Assembly (NCBI RefSeq): GCF_021440345.1
Contig: NZ_JAKCNS010000024.1
Coordinates: forward strand, 22,318-86,317
Length of the DNA stretch: 64,000 nucleotides
Origin: Kluyvera intermedia
GTDB lineage: Bacteria; Pseudomonadota; Gammaproteobacteria; Enterobacterales; Enterobacteriaceae
Reading direction: 5' to 3'
Positions within the stretch are counted from its first letter, which is position 1. Every line of letters begins with the position of its first letter. The translations under genes and the position numbers were made by a program. The notes under the pieces were generated by a model. It had not been told where the DNA came from and searched no databases. It was given only the letters and a program-made list of their open reading frames with translations. Positions 30,591-40,035 of the stretch are shown piece after piece.

Positions 30591-30911
30591 CTACTGACTG
30601 ACCGGACAATGCAGACGCGTCATGCGTCCCTGCTTGCCCATGGGGGTGATAATAGTAGCATTGATGCTGACACAAGATGCTGATGATGTCTGTAGCCGCT
30701 GGCTGTGCCAACCTTCTGGTAATGCCGCTGCCTGCTGCTGGGTCTGCCCCCAGGCATAACGCCACAGCTGGCGATACTGGTTAAGCTGTACGCTAGTGGT
30801 CGCCAGCGCACGATAGTAACCGCCCAGCGCCGTCACTACGCTAACCATCAGGAACATCGCCAGCATCACTTCTGGCAGACTGAACCCTCGCGATTTTAAA
30901 GCGGCTGACAT
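30591..30911 (-). CDS. ppdC: Prepilin-type N-terminal domain protein PpdC (minor pseudopilin)
   Basis: A 106-residue type IV pilin-like protein. The prepilin peptidase site and hydrophobic helix are SRGFSLPEVMLAMFLMVSVV, with Glu5 of the mature form conserved. It is the fourth of four small pseudopilin-type genes in a row and overlaps the end of ygdB by 16 bases. The start was placed at MSAALKSRGF to agree with the short prepilin leader of the family. E. coli homologues make up a minor pseudopilin set; the function here is inferred from that. Confidence 0.9.
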   Translation of the reverse strand: MSAALKSRGFSLPEVMLAMFLMVSVVTALGGYYRALATTSVQLNQYRQLWRYAWGQTQQQAAALPEGWHSQRLQTSSASCVSINATIITPMGKQGRMTRLHCPVSQ

Positions 30912-31300
30912 AATGACACCTCCTTTAAAGGGCAGAAGTCGCTCCAGCTGTGCGCAGAAAAGTGAATGTGACCCAAAGTCCAGATTCCGGATTGCCAGAG
31001 GCGCAGCGCTTCGCTTTGAGCAATCAACAATAGGGTACCGTCGGCAAATAACCGCAGACAAACCCGACTGACTTCGTCATATCCCCGACATTGCTGCCCT
31101 GCCGCCACATTCCATGACTGCATTTTCCCCCACTGTAGCGCCGAATGGACGCTCGCTGTTTTTCGCAACGCGCGGGTTTCATCGTTTACCATTGCCAGCT
31201 GTTGCCGCTGAATCTGATTAAGCCCTTGCAGCATCAGGCTACCCAACAGCAAAAGCATCAACACCATCGCCAGCGAAGAGATGCCCCGTTGACGATTCAT
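30896..31300 (-). CDS. ygdB: DUF2509 family protein YgdB, in pseudopilin cluster
   Basis: A 134-residue protein that begins MNRQRGISSLAMVLMLLLLG, a prepilin-like leader followed by one hydrophobic helix. The rest is soluble and has cysteines near residues 68, 81 and 122. It lacks the usual Glu at mature position 5. It lies between ppdB and ppdC, overlapping both, and corresponds to E. coli YgdB. It resembles a PilX-like minor pilin; its exact role is unknown. Confidence 0.88.
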   Translation of the reverse strand: MNRQRGISSLAMVLMLLLLGSLMLQGLNQIQRQQLAMVNDETRALRKTASVHSALQWGKMQSWNVAAGQQCRGYDEVSRVCLRLFADGTLLLIAQSEALRLWQSGIWTLGHIHFSAHSWSDFCPLKEVSLCQPL

Positions 31301-31851
31301 AGGTTATAGCCCGTCACGCTGTACTGCGCGCTGGCTGTTTCACCTCGCCCGGTAGCCGCCGTAAGCGCAATGGAAAATTCCGGCGGGAAACTATTGTGCG
31401 TTTTACGTATCACCTGAAAACCGGTAACGGTCATGGTCGCCGGGTCACTCATTTTGTACCAGCCATTACCCTCACAGTTCATCGCGCCACGCAGCGTTTC
31501 CAGTACGCCTGACTTCAGGCGAAAACCAATGCTGTCCGCTTCATCCGCAGGCGATATTTCCCAGCGGCCGTTACTGTTACTGTCCCAGCGGGCAATGAGA
31601 CATTCGCCTTGCGCCGAAAGATGCAGCGGCTCACCGCTACAGCTATCTCCCCCGCAATATCCTGTACGCTGCAAATGTTTGGCTACCGTAAATAGCTGCT
31701 GCCAGAGATCGTCCTCCAGCGCCTGCTGACGCATCTGCTGCATAATGCCGAACTGCAAAGCGGGCAAAAAGCGCGAGGCCCCCAACAGCAAAATGCTGCT
31801 AATCGCCATGGCAATCAGGACTTCTAACAGTGAAAAACCGCGCATTAGCAT
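31297..31851 (-). CDS. ppdB: Prepilin-type protein PpdB (minor pseudopilin)
   Basis: A 184-residue PilW-like minor pseudopilin with leader and helix MRGFSLLEVLIAMAISSILL. Cys pairs in RTGYCGGDSCSG suggest a periplasmic disulfide. Two close ATG codons exist (31851 and 31845); the first has GGAGG four bases upstream and the second overlaps the ppdA stop as TAATG. The upstream extension of the frame lies inside ppdA and was discarded. Confidence 0.88.
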   Translation of the reverse strand: MLMRGFSLLEVLIAMAISSILLLGASRFLPALQFGIMQQMRQQALEDDLWQQLFTVAKHLQRTGYCGGDSCSGEPLHLSAQGECLIARWDSNSNGRWEISPADEADSIGFRLKSGVLETLRGAMNCEGNGWYKMSDPATMTVTGFQVIRKTHNSFPPEFSIALTAATGRGETASAQYSVTGYNL

Positions 31852-32303
31852 GCTGCCTCCTCGCATAAACGAACGCGCCCCCAGCCTGAAACCACTATGC
31901 TCCAGCTGCCCGCCGCGCTTGCCAGCATGATGCTCCCCGCCCATGCGGTGTTTCGCAGGCCGAAGAAGGCCAGGTTGGGGGTTATTTTGCTAATGGCGAC
32001 TTCCGTCCATAGCGGGCTGAAGACGGCGGGATTCCCTGATGGGCAACCTACCAACACCGTATCATCCGCCACCACGCACCAGTGCTGCGCCGTCCGGTTA
32101 ATCCGCAACCGACGGTCGATATTGTGCCAGTTAGCGTCGTTTCGGAGATAAATCATGTAATCCTTTAGCGCGCTGGCGGTTTGCCACAACCGCTGTGATT
32201 GCTGCCAGCGTTGCCAGCCATTCAGGCCGGAAACGCTGAGGATAAGCACCAGCGTCATTGCCACTAAGGTTTCGATCAGGGTGTAACCGCGTTCTCTGTT
32301 CAT
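31845..32303 (-). CDS. ppdA: Prepilin-type protein PpdA (minor pseudopilin)
   Basis: A 152-residue GspH/FimT-like pseudopilin. MNRERGYTLIETLVAMTLVL holds the prepilin peptidase site (Gly before Tyr) with the conserved Glu, then a transmembrane helix. It is the first gene of the ppdA-ppdB-ygdB-ppdC block. E. coli places it directly after thyA; here a terminator separates them. Confidence 0.9.
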   Translation of the reverse strand: MNRERGYTLIETLVAMTLVLILSVSGLNGWQRWQQSQRLWQTASALKDYMIYLRNDANWHNIDRRLRINRTAQHWCVVADDTVLVGCPSGNPAVFSPLWTEVAISKITPNLAFFGLRNTAWAGSIMLASAAGSWSIVVSGWGRVRLCEEAAC

Positions 32304-32476
32304 GTCGGCGAGTATGCCGGGAAGGAGACGGCCTCACGAGCGTAGATTCTGCGTTTCACGTTGCGCAGCGAGAGAAGAAGTAAGGCTTGCTGTAACGGCT
32401 GAGACAGACTGGAATCCGTTACGCAAAATTGAAAGTGGAGTCTGGAACGACGTCGCTTTGCCGGGCTACAGGGCAC

Positions 32477-32507
32477 AAAAAAACCGGCGCTCAGTGCGCC
32501 GGTTTGC
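32477..32507 (-). terminator. Intrinsic terminator after thyA
   Basis: On the minus strand AAACCGGCGCAC-TGA-GCGCCGGTTT is followed by a run of T. It starts 14 bases after the thyA stop. It should end the lgt-thyA transcript before the ppd genes. Confidence 0.85.
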
Positions 32508-32520
32508 GATGGGTGCTCGG

Positions 32521-33315
32521 TTAAATGGCCACCGGCGCTTTGATACCCGGGTACGGGTCGTAACCTTCGATTTCGAAGTCATCAAAGCGGTAGTCAAAAA
32601 TCGACTCGGGTTTGCGCTTAATCACCAGCTTCGGCAGCGCGCGTGGTTCACGGGTTAACTGCAGCGCCGTCTGTTCCATGTGGTTGCTGTAGAGGTGGGT
32701 ATCACCACCGGTCCAGACAAAGTCGCCCACTTCCAGGTCACACTGCTGCGCCATCATGTGCACCAGCAGCGCATAGCTGGCGATGTTAAACGGCAGACCG
32801 AGGAACACGTCGCAGGAGCGCTGGTAAAGCTGGCAGGACAGCTTGCCGTCCGCTACGTAGAACTGGAAGAACGCGTGGCATGGAGCCAGCGCCATTTTAT
32901 CCAGCTCGCCAACGTTCCACGCGGAAACGATGATGCGGCGCGAGTCCGGGTCATTTTTCAGCTGGTTGACGACGGTGGTGATCTGGTCAATATGGCGGCC
33001 ATCCGGCGTCGGCCATGCGCGCCATTGTTTACCGTATACCGGGCCCAGGTTGCCATTTTCATCAGCCCACTCGTCCCAGATACTGACGTTGTTTTCCTTC
33101 AGGTAGGCGATGTTGGTGTCGCCCTGCAGGAACCACAGCAGTTCATGGATGATGGAGCGCAAATGGCAGCGCTTAGTGGTCACTAGCGGGAAACCGTCTT
33201 TCAGGTTAAAGCGCATCTGGTGGCCAAAAATGGAGACCGTGCCAGTGCCGGTGCGGTCATTCTTCGGGGTGCCCTCATCGAGCACCTTTTGCATCAGTTC
33301 GAGATACTGTTTCAT
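32521..33315 (-). CDS. thyA: Thymidylate synthase ThyA
   Basis: A 264-residue enzyme that methylates dUMP to dTMP with methylene-tetrahydrofolate. The active-site cysteine is Cys146 in [19 protein letters not shown], followed by the phosphate-binding [17 protein letters not shown]. Length is identical to the E. coli enzyme. It starts six bases after the lgt stop and is translated from the same transcript in enterobacteria. Confidence 0.98.
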   Translation of the reverse strand: MKQYLELMQKVLDEGTPKNDRTGTGTVSIFGHQMRFNLKDGFPLVTTKRCHLRSIIHELLWFLQGDTNIAYLKENNVSIWDEWADENGNLGPVYGKQWRAWPTPDGRHIDQITTVVNQLKNDPDSRRIIVSAWNVGELDKMALAPCHAFFQFYVADGKLSCQLYQRSCDVFLGLPFNIASYALLVHMMAQQCDLEVGDFVWTGGDTHLYSNHMEQTALQLTREPRALPKLVIKRKPESIFDYRFDDFEIEGYDPYPGIKAPVAI

Positions 33316-33321
33316 GCTTCC

Positions 33322-34194
33322 TCAGGAAATCTGTTTCTGCGGACGGCGAAACGCCCAGACCATCATAATGATACCCGCAAGTACCATCGGCAGGGAAAGG
33401 ATCTGGCCCATGCTGATGAACTGAACCCATTCGCCGGTGAACTGCGCATCCGGCTGGCGGAAGAATTCACAGATGATACGGAACATACCGTAGCCAATCA
33501 GGAACAGGCCAGAGACCGAGCCCGCCGGGCGAGGTTTGCGGATAAAGAAGTTCAGGATCAGGAACAGAACGATGCCTTCCAGCGCCAGTTCATACAGCTG
33601 AGAAGCATGACGCGGCAGCGAGCCGTAGGTGTCAAACAGCGTTTGCCATTCCGGGTGAGACGGCAGCAGCGCGATATCTTCCGCACGGGAACCCGGGAAC
33701 AGCATGGTGTAGTGGAAACCAGGGTCGACGCGGCCCCACAGCTCACCGTTGATAAAGTTGCCCAGACGCCCGCAGCCTAAGCCAAACGGGATCAGCGGCG
33801 CAATGAAATCAGAGACCTGGAAGAAGGTTCGCTTGGTGCGTTTGGCGAAGATAATCATCACCACGATCACCCCAATCAGGCCGCCGTGGAAGGACATCCC
33901 CCCGTCCCAAACGCGGAACAGATAAAGCGGGTCCTGTAAGAACAGGTCAAAGTTGTAGAACATGACGTAGCCGATGCGCCCGCCGAGGAAGACCCCGAGG
34001 AAGCCCGCATACAGCAGGTTTTCAACTTCGTTTTTGGTCCAGCCACTGTTCGGGCGATTGGCGCGACGCGTAGCCAGCCACATTGCGAAGATAAAACCTA
34101 CAAGGTACATCATGCCATACCAATGCAGGGAGACCGGTCCGATGGAAAAAATTACCGGATCAATGTCCGGGAAACGCAGATAACCACTATTCAT
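33322..34194 (-). CDS. lgt: Phosphatidylglycerol-prolipoprotein diacylglyceryl transferase Lgt
   Basis: A 290-residue inner-membrane enzyme that adds diacylglycerol to the lipobox cysteine of prolipoproteins. The Lgt signature [18 protein letters not shown] is present, together with [17 protein letters not shown] and several membrane helices. It is the first gene before thyA, the conserved enterobacterial order. YgdR, a lipoprotein encoded later in this window, would be a substrate. Confidence 0.97.
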   Translation of the reverse strand: MNSGYLRFPDIDPVIFSIGPVSLHWYGMMYLVGFIFAMWLATRRANRPNSGWTKNEVENLLYAGFLGVFLGGRIGYVMFYNFDLFLQDPLYLFRVWDGGMSFHGGLIGVIVVMIIFAKRTKRTFFQVSDFIAPLIPFGLGCGRLGNFINGELWGRVDPGFHYTMLFPGSRAEDIALLPSHPEWQTLFDTYGSLPRHASQLYELALEGIVLFLILNFFIRKPRPAGSVSGLFLIGYGMFRIICEFFRQPDAQFTGEWVQFISMGQILSLPMVLAGIIMMVWAFRRPQKQIS

Positions 34195-34344
34195 CTGTCA
34201 CCACAAATGCTTGTTATTCCGCCGAAAGTGGACAGCGGTAGAGATGCGCGCCGAAAGCTTCAGACGCTCCAAAGGTGCGAATAATAGCACAAGGGCGATG
34301 AGAGATGATGCGTGGAAGATGTAAAAGATATGTATAGCGCGTAG

Positions 34345-34370
34345 ACCCCCTCTCCCGCAAGGGAGAGGGA
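34345..34370. repeat. CCCTCTCCC-type palindrome downstream of ptsP
   Basis: CCCTCTCCC-GCAA-GGGAGAGGG forms a strong hairpin beginning about five bases past the ptsP stop. It has no T run, so it is a weak intrinsic terminator candidate. It is a short member of the family seen at 18622-18754 and 62808-62845. Confidence 0.7.
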
Positions 34371-34374
34371 ATCA

Positions 34375-36621
34375 TCAGAGTCCGCCGCGAATCAGCCCGC
34401 CGAGACCACGGCGCTCCATAAACGCCGCCACCTGATGGCGCACTTCGGTCGCCATTTGCGCGTCGAGGCTGCGCTGTGCCAGCGTTTGCGCATCCTGAAG
34501 TTCGATATGGCGCAGCAGGTATTTCACACGCGGAACCGAACGGCCGTTCATCGAAAGATGGCGGAAACCGAGGCCAATCAGAATAGTGACACACATGGGA
34601 TCACCGGCCATTTCGCCGCACAGACGCAAATCGATCCCGTGGCGTTCCGTTTCCTGCACGATCATCGACAGCACCCGGAGCATGCCTGGGTGCAGGCTGT
34701 CATAAATACTGGCAACCCGGGTATTGTTGCGATCCACCGCCAGTACGTACTGGGTCAGGTCATTGGTGCCAACCGAGATAAAATCGACGCGGCTTGCCAG
34801 ATTTGGCAGCATGAACACCATTGATGGGACTTCAAGCATAATCCCCAGACGCGGCTTCGGAATGGCGTAGCCGATCATCTCTTCAACTTCACGACCGGCG
34901 CGATCGATAAGCCTACGGGCTTCGTCTACCTCTTCGAGGCTGGTGATCATCGGCAGCAGAATGCTCAGGTTGCCGGTCGCCGCATTGGCACGCAGCATGG
35001 CGCGAACCTGCACCAGAAAGATTTCCGGCTGGTCGAGCGTAATACGGATACCGCGCCAACCCAAACAAGGGTTTTCTTCGCTGATCGGCATATACGGCAG
35101 CTGCTTATCGGCCCCAACATCCAGCGTTCGCAGCGTAACCGGCTTATCGTTAAACATCTGCAGCATGCCCTGATACTGCGCAACCTGCTCCTCTTCAGAA
35201 GGGAAGCCGCTTTGCAGCATGAAGGGTATTTCGGTGCGGTACAGGCCGATGCCGTCGATACGACGCCCCAGCATTTGTTCGTGTTCCGGACTTAAACCCG
35301 CGTTAAGCATCACTTTAACGCGCTCGCCGCTCTTAAGCTCGGCCGGGCGTTCAACGTCCCCTTCCGCCAGGCGGCTGAGTTCATTCTCTTCACTGATGAG
35401 CCGCTGGTATTCCTGGACGAGGATCTGTTCTGGATCGACCAACAGTTCGCCACGATAGCCGTCCACCACCAGCGTCCGCCCGTGAAGGACTGACGGCTGG
35501 ATATCCGCGCCCATTACCGTTGGGATGCCTAAGGCCCGAACCATGATAGCCGCGTGGGAGTTGGCCGCGCCATCGCGCACCACCACGCCAGCTAAACGAT
35601 CCTGCGGCAGTTCAGCGAGCGTTGCCGCGGAGAGTTCGTCCGCCACCAGAATAAAGCGCTCAGGCCAGGCGTTGGCGCCCGTGGTAGTGTCATCAAGATG
35701 AAACAGCAGGCGCTGCCCCAGCGTGCGGAGATCGCCCGCGCGTTCTTTTAAGTAGCCGTCACGCAATGCGGCAAACTGTTCGGCAAACTTCTCGACTATC
35801 TTTTTTACCGCCCATTCGGCCACCGCGCCTTTGTCGACCTCAGCAAACAGTTCACGGCGCAGGCTGGCGTCGGACAACAGGTGCGAGTAGAGGTCGAAAA
35901 TGGCCGCCGTCTCTTTTTGTGCCCCAGCGGCGAAGCGCTTGCTGTAACGACGAAATTCGTTAGCGGCTTCTTCCAGCGCACCGGTCAGGCGTTCGCGTTC
36001 AAGCGCGGTGTCGAGCGATGACGCTTCATACACCTGCTCCATCAGCGGCAGCGTGGCGTCCATCCAACCTTCGGCAATCGCCACGCCCGGTGATGCTGGC
36101 AGCGCACGCACGCGCGTCTGGCGGTATTGTCCGAACAACGCGGTGAGCTGAGACTGGGAGAGGATCGCCGCCATCTGCGTGGCCAGCGTGACCAGGAATG
36201 ACTCTTCGCTTTCATCAAACTGACGTAATTCACGCTGCTGTACCACCAGCACGCCCAGCAGCTGGCGGCGCTGGATAATCGGTACGCCAAGGAAAGCGCG
36301 GAAACGCTCTTCTTTTACGGAAGGGATGTATTTATAGCTGGGGTGTTTTTGCGCATCGGCCAGGTTGATAGGTTCAGCCAGGCGGCCAACCAGGCCGACG
36401 ATGCCTTCATCAAAGGCGAGCGTAATGCTACGACCGCGCGGTTTTTTGAGGCCGCGGGTCGCCATCAGGTAAAAGCAGCGTCGATCGTTGTCGGCAAGAT
36501 AGACCGAGCAAACCTCTGTCTCCATCGCGTGGCAGACGTCGGTGACCAGAATATCCAGCGCCTCGTTCAGCCGAGGCGCACTCGCGACCTTCTCAACAAT
36601 TTCGCGTAAGCGAGTGAGCAT
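34375..36621 (-). CDS. ptsP: Phosphoenolpyruvate-protein phosphotransferase PtsP (enzyme I-Ntr)
   Basis: A 748-residue first enzyme of the nitrogen phosphotransferase system, which passes phosphate from PEP to NPr. The N-terminal GAF domain spans roughly residues 1-165. The phospho-accepting histidine is in GAANSHAAIMVRALGIPTV. The PEP-binding TIM barrel contains GIGLYRTEIPFM, ISVGTNDLTQYVLAVDR and SLCGE-type residues (DLRLCGEMAGDP). Its start lies 12 bases after the rppH stop, consistent with the E. coli rppH-ptsP operon. Confidence 0.97.
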   Translation of the reverse strand: MLTRLREIVEKVASAPRLNEALDILVTDVCHAMETEVCSVYLADNDRRCFYLMATRGLKKPRGRSITLAFDEGIVGLVGRLAEPINLADAQKHPSYKYIPSVKEERFRAFLGVPIIQRRQLLGVLVVQQRELRQFDESEESFLVTLATQMAAILSQSQLTALFGQYRQTRVRALPASPGVAIAEGWMDATLPLMEQVYEASSLDTALERERLTGALEEAANEFRRYSKRFAAGAQKETAAIFDLYSHLLSDASLRRELFAEVDKGAVAEWAVKKIVEKFAEQFAALRDGYLKERAGDLRTLGQRLLFHLDDTTTGANAWPERFILVADELSAATLAELPQDRLAGVVVRDGAANSHAAIMVRALGIPTVMGADIQPSVLHGRTLVVDGYRGELLVDPEQILVQEYQRLISEENELSRLAEGDVERPAELKSGERVKVMLNAGLSPEHEQMLGRRIDGIGLYRTEIPFMLQSGFPSEEEQVAQYQGMLQMFNDKPVTLRTLDVGADKQLPYMPISEENPCLGWRGIRITLDQPEIFLVQVRAMLRANAATGNLSILLPMITSLEEVDEARRLIDRAGREVEEMIGYAIPKPRLGIMLEVPSMVFMLPNLASRVDFISVGTNDLTQYVLAVDRNNTRVASIYDSLHPGMLRVLSMIVQETERHGIDLRLCGEMAGDPMCVTILIGLGFRHLSMNGRSVPRVKYLLRHIELQDAQTLAQRSLDAQMATEVRHQVAAFMERRGLGGLIRGGL

Positions 36622-36633
36622 AATGTGCGTGGC

Positions 36634-37164
36634 TTAACCTCTTTTGCGTCGATAAGCAGGCGCGCTTTGCGGTTTTGGCGCACTCTCCGCAAGCGCCATG
36701 ACTACACTGGCGAACTCTTTCATCACCCGGCGGTAGACGTCACGTTTAAAGGAAACAACCTGACGCACCGGATACCAGTAACTCACCCAGCGCCAGCCAT
36801 CAAACTCCGGCGTGCTGCTGGTCTGCATATTGATATCCGCATCATTGCCGATCAACTGCAAGAGAAACCACTTTTGTTTCTGGCCGATACAAACCGGCTT
36901 TGTGTCCCAACGCACCAAACGTTTTGGCAACTTGTAACGCAACCAGTTTCGGGTCGAAGCGAGGATCCGTACATCCTTACGGCTTAATCCTACTTCTTCA
37001 AACAGTTCCCGATACATCGCCTGTTCTGCTGTCTCACCGGGGTTTATGCCCCCTTGCGGGAATTGCCAGGAGTGCTGACCATAGCGCCGGGCCCACATAA
37101 CCTGGCCCTGACGATTGCAAATTACAATACCAACATTTGGGCGGTAGCCATCGTCATCAATCAC
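36634..37164 (-). CDS. rppH: RNA pyrophosphohydrolase RppH
   Basis: A 176-residue Nudix hydrolase that removes pyrophosphate from mRNA 5' ends to trigger RNase E decay. The Nudix box is visible as [20 protein letters not shown] followed by VGL, near residues 38-60. [17 protein letters not shown] opens the protein as in E. coli. The basic C-terminus PAYRRKRG is typical. It is divergent from mutH across the DARS2 region. Confidence 0.97.
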   Translation of the reverse strand: MIDDDGYRPNVGIVICNRQGQVMWARRYGQHSWQFPQGGINPGETAEQAMYRELFEEVGLSRKDVRILASTRNWLRYKLPKRLVRWDTKPVCIGQKQKWFLLQLIGNDADINMQTSSTPEFDGWRWVSYWYPVRQVVSFKRDVYRRVMKEFASVVMALAESAPKPQSAPAYRRKRG

Positions 37165-37309
37165 CGGACTACCTCAAAATAAGCTTCAATGTGAATGATT
37201 GTTTCACACTCGCTGGAAACGGTAAACCACTCTATTGCACTGCCTCATCCCGAATAACATTTGAATAACTCACAGTAATCATCATAGTTATAAACAGCAG
37301 AGCGCGCTC

Positions 37310-37810
37310 GCGGCCGATTTTATTCACTTTTTCTGTGGATAGAGTTGTGAAGAAGTAGGGGTTTACCCAGGGAAAACCCAGAGTACTCTGAATAATCGCA
37401 CGCCAGCCCTTTCCAGTAAAACGCTATTTTTCATTATGTTATTAGCACTAATCCGCTTACATGAGTCTATAACGTGATGATCGTCACATAGGCGATCCTT
37501 CAATTGATGAAAGATCGAACAACGTCGGTTTTATCCACAGATTGTGCCAACATCTTAGGCACCTTTTGCGCAAAAATTGGATTTTCGTCGCACGTCAAGG
37601 CTGTAAATTGAAACAGTAGTCAGGCTTTTCCCCAGTTATCCCATTTTTCTGTGGATAACATGGTGTAAGATCCTGTTCATTGTCAGTGACCAGAATTGGA
37701 AAACCTTTTTTTTCATCGTTTTTTGCCGGTGAATAATTTTAAAAAACCTATAATAATCATTGGATTGATATATTTACTCAGAAAAAGTTAAACTCTATCC
37801 ACACCCGGTG
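37310..37810. promoter_or_regulatory. DARS2-type DnaA-reactivating site between rppH and mutH
   Basis: The 684-base gap between rppH and mutH is AT-rich and carries a cluster of DnaA boxes. Two are perfect: TTATCCACA (37531-37539) and TGTGGATAA (37650-37658, reverse). Near-matches are TTATTCACT (37320-37328), TGTGGATAG (37334-37342), TGTGAAGAA (37346-37354) and CTATCCACA (37795-37803). E. coli DARS2, which promotes ADP-to-ATP exchange on DnaA, is known to lie in exactly this mutH-rppH gap. An IHF-like sequence (CATTGGATTGATA, 37758-37770) matches all but one consensus base. No gene is visible in the gap. Confidence 0.85.
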
Positions 37811-37848
37811 AAATTGTCGTTCATTTTTTAAGCAAAAGGCGCATTATC

Positions 37849-38544
37849 ATGTCAACCCTCGCTCCACTCCCCACATCGCCGAAAACCCAGGCCGAACTTC
37901 TCGCTCAGGCGCAGCGGCTGGCCGGCTATTCGCTGGGTGAACTCGCGGCCATGGCAGGTATCGTGACGCCGAAAGATTTAAAGCGCGACAAAGGCTGGAT
38001 TGGCATTCTGCTGGAAATCTGGCTCGGTGCGAGCGCGGGCAGCAAGCCGGAGCAAGATTTCGCTGCGCTGGGCGTGGAGCTGAAAACTATTCCTATTGAT
38101 ACCGAAGGTCGGCCGCTGGAAACCACCTTTGTCTGCGTGGCCCCACTCACCGGCAATTCTGGCGTCACGTGGGAGAACAGCCACGTTCGCCATAAGCTCA
38201 AGCGGGTGCTGTGGGTCCCCGTCGAGGGTGAACGGGCAATCCCGCTGGCGGAGCGCCGGGTGGGTTCTCCCCTGCTGTGGACCCCAAGCGCCGAAGAGGA
38301 GCATCAGCTCAGAATGGACTGGGAGGAACTGATGGATCTCATCGTGCTGGGCCAGGTCGAGCGCATCACCGCGCGCCACGGCGAGGTGTTGCAGCTGCGT
38401 CCAAAGGCTGCGAACAGTAAAGCACTGACCGAGGCCATCGGTGCCCAGGGCGAGCGCATCATGACGCTGCCGCGCGGTTTCTATCTGAAGAAGAACTTTA
38501 CCGCCGCCCTGCTCGCCCGCCACTTTATGCCTTCGGCGCATTAA
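37849..38544 (+). CDS. mutH: DNA mismatch repair endonuclease MutH
   Basis: A 231-residue endonuclease that nicks the unmethylated strand at hemimethylated GATC sites after MutS-MutL recognition. The catalytic triad falls at Asp70, Glu77 and Lys79 ([12 protein letters not shown]), the same numbers as in E. coli. [20 protein letters not shown] precedes it. The gene begins a rightward run with ygdQ, ygdR and tas. Confidence 0.98.
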   Translation: MSTLAPLPTSPKTQAELLAQAQRLAGYSLGELAAMAGIVTPKDLKRDKGWIGILLEIWLGASAGSKPEQDFAALGVELKTIPIDTEGRPLETTFVCVAPLTGNSGVTWENSHVRHKLKRVLWVPVEGERAIPLAERRVGSPLLWTPSAEEEHQLRMDWEELMDLIVLGQVERITARHGEVLQLRPKAANSKALTEAIGAQGERIMTLPRGFYLKKNFTAALLARHFMPSAH

Positions 38545-38729
38545 TTTTTTGTCCTGCCGCGCTGCGGGCTTATAATCACCCGGCTGTTCGCCATCAGTTC
38601 GCAGGCTTTCCTATACTCTCCCCCGGCTCAACAGGGATCTGTTTCTGGGGATTGTATTGCCTGCGTTCCGGTAAATAGCCATTCAACGTACATCAATTAA
38701 CGCTTCGTTTTTTTGGCAGGACTTATCTA

Positions 38730-39443
38730 ATGTTATTTGCATGGATCACCGACCCCAACGCCTGGCTCGCGCTCGGCACGCTGACGCTGTTAGAAATCGT
38801 TCTGGGGATCGATAATATTATTTTTCTCTCTCTGGTTGTTGCCAAGCTCCCGACCGCACAGCGTGCCCATGCCCGTCGTATTGGGTTAATGGGAGCAATG
38901 ATCATGCGACTGGCGCTGTTGGCCTCTATCGCCTGGGTTGTCAGACTGACCCATCCGCTGTTCACCGTGTTCGATCAGGCGATTTCGATTCGCGACATGA
39001 TCTTGCTGCTCGGTGGACTATTCCTTATCTGGAAAGCCAGTAAGGAGATTCACGAGTCGATTGAAGGCGACGAAGAAGGCATAAAAACCAACGTGCATTC
39101 GTTTATCGGCGCTATCGTGCAAATTATGCTGCTGGATATCATCTTCAGCCTCGATTCAGTGATAACAGCCGTTGGCCTCTCCGACCATCTGTTCATCATG
39201 ATGGCAGCCGTAGTCATTGCGGTAGGCGTGATGATGTTTGCGGCACGTTCGATTGGCGAATTCGTTGACCGCCATCCATCCGTGAAAATGCTGGCCCTGT
39301 CATTCCTGATTCTGGTCGGCTTTACGTTGATTCTGGAAAGTTTCGACGTACACGTACCGAAAGGTTACATCTATTTTGCAATGTTCTTCTCAATCGCGGT
39401 TGAAAGCCTCAATCTCCTGAGAAATAAGAAAAACCCGCTTTAA
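38730..39443 (+). CDS. ygdQ: TerC family inner-membrane protein YgdQ
   Basis: A 237-residue polytopic protein with about seven hydrophobic helices. TLLEIVLGIDNIIFLSLVVA and DIIFSLDSVITAVGL are the two acidic TerC signatures, each placing Asp in a membrane helix. Relatives such as Alx and MeeF-type proteins export manganese; that activity is inferred, not shown. It is 185 bases downstream of mutH with its own terminator. Confidence 0.9.
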   Translation: MLFAWITDPNAWLALGTLTLLEIVLGIDNIIFLSLVVAKLPTAQRAHARRIGLMGAMIMRLALLASIAWVVRLTHPLFTVFDQAISIRDMILLLGGLFLIWKASKEIHESIEGDEEGIKTNVHSFIGAIVQIMLLDIIFSLDSVITAVGLSDHLFIMMAAVVIAVGVMMFAARSIGEFVDRHPSVKMLALSFLILVGFTLILESFDVHVPKGYIYFAMFFSIAVESLNLLRNKKNPL

Positions 39444-39452
39444 ACTGTCGCC

Positions 39453-39489
39453 CATAGCCTCCTTTTGGGGGCTATGTCTGATTTTTTTA
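39453..39489 (+). terminator. Intrinsic terminator after ygdQ
   Basis: CATAGCCTCC (39453-39462) pairs with GGGGGCTATG (39467-39476), followed a few bases later by seven T residues. It lies ten bases past the ygdQ stop. Confidence 0.8.
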
Positions 39490-39566
39490 AGATTTTCCTG
39501 CTTTATGCTGCCCTCTGAGTCGGTTATTACTAAACTATTGAGAGTGCGGCGATGAAGGGGATAACG

Positions 39567-39785
39567 ATGACAAAATGGGCAGTATTGATTTCCGCAGTGG
39601 GTTTAGCTTTCGCAGTATCCGGCTGTAGCAGCGATTACGTGATGGCGACCAAAGATGGCCGGATGATCCTCACCGACGGTAAACCGGAAGTCGACGATGA
39701 TACCGGGCTTATCAGCTATGAAGATCAGCAGGGTAATCAGATGCAGATCAACCGTGACGACGTATCGCAGATCATTAAACGATAA
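39567..39785 (+). CDS. ygdR: YgdI/YgdR family lipoprotein YgdR
   Basis: A 72-residue lipoprotein of the DUF903 family. The signal peptide ends at the lipobox VSGC (residues 17-20), so Cys20 is lipidated and Ser at +2 predicts the outer membrane. The mature part [20 protein letters not shown] is almost identical to E. coli YgdR. The start MTKWAVLIS was chosen over an ATG five codons upstream to match the family. Function is unknown. Confidence 0.92.
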   Translation: MTKWAVLISAVGLAFAVSGCSSDYVMATKDGRMILTDGKPEVDDDTGLISYEDQQGNQMQINRDDVSQIIKR

Positions 39786-39788
39786 GCG

Positions 39789-39917
39789 TATATACTCGTC
39801 ATACTTCAAGTTGCATGTGCGTTGGCTACGATCGTTCACCCGAATCACTGACTCGAGTAAGGTCATCGGGATTCTCAAACTTGCCGCCTTCCTGCAACTC
39901 GAATTATTTTGTGTATA
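39789..39917. repeat. ERIC (intergenic repeat unit) element
   Basis: About 127 bases begin TATACTCGTCATACTTCAAG, continue with TTGCATGTGCGTTGGCTACG, and end CTGCAACTCGAATTATTTTG before GTATA. These are the ends and core of the enterobacterial ERIC/IRU palindrome, read on the reverse strand. It fills the ygdR-tas gap and would be transcribed as a long hairpin at the end of the ygdR mRNA. Confidence 0.9.
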
Positions 39918-40035
39918 GGTCAGCCGCTTGCTGGCCTTTTTTATTTTTTACTTCCCCTTTTTCTTCCCCTCTGCCATTTTTATATTCCTTTGTCAGGACT
40001 CTTTCCTGACGCTGTTGATAAAAGGAAGCCGGCTT

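Noticed and set aside
39928..40035. Hydrophobic 36-residue N-terminal extension of Tas, resembling a signal peptide
   Set aside because: Aldo/keto reductases are cytoplasmic, the extension is absent in E. coli, and a ribosome site precedes the inner ATG.
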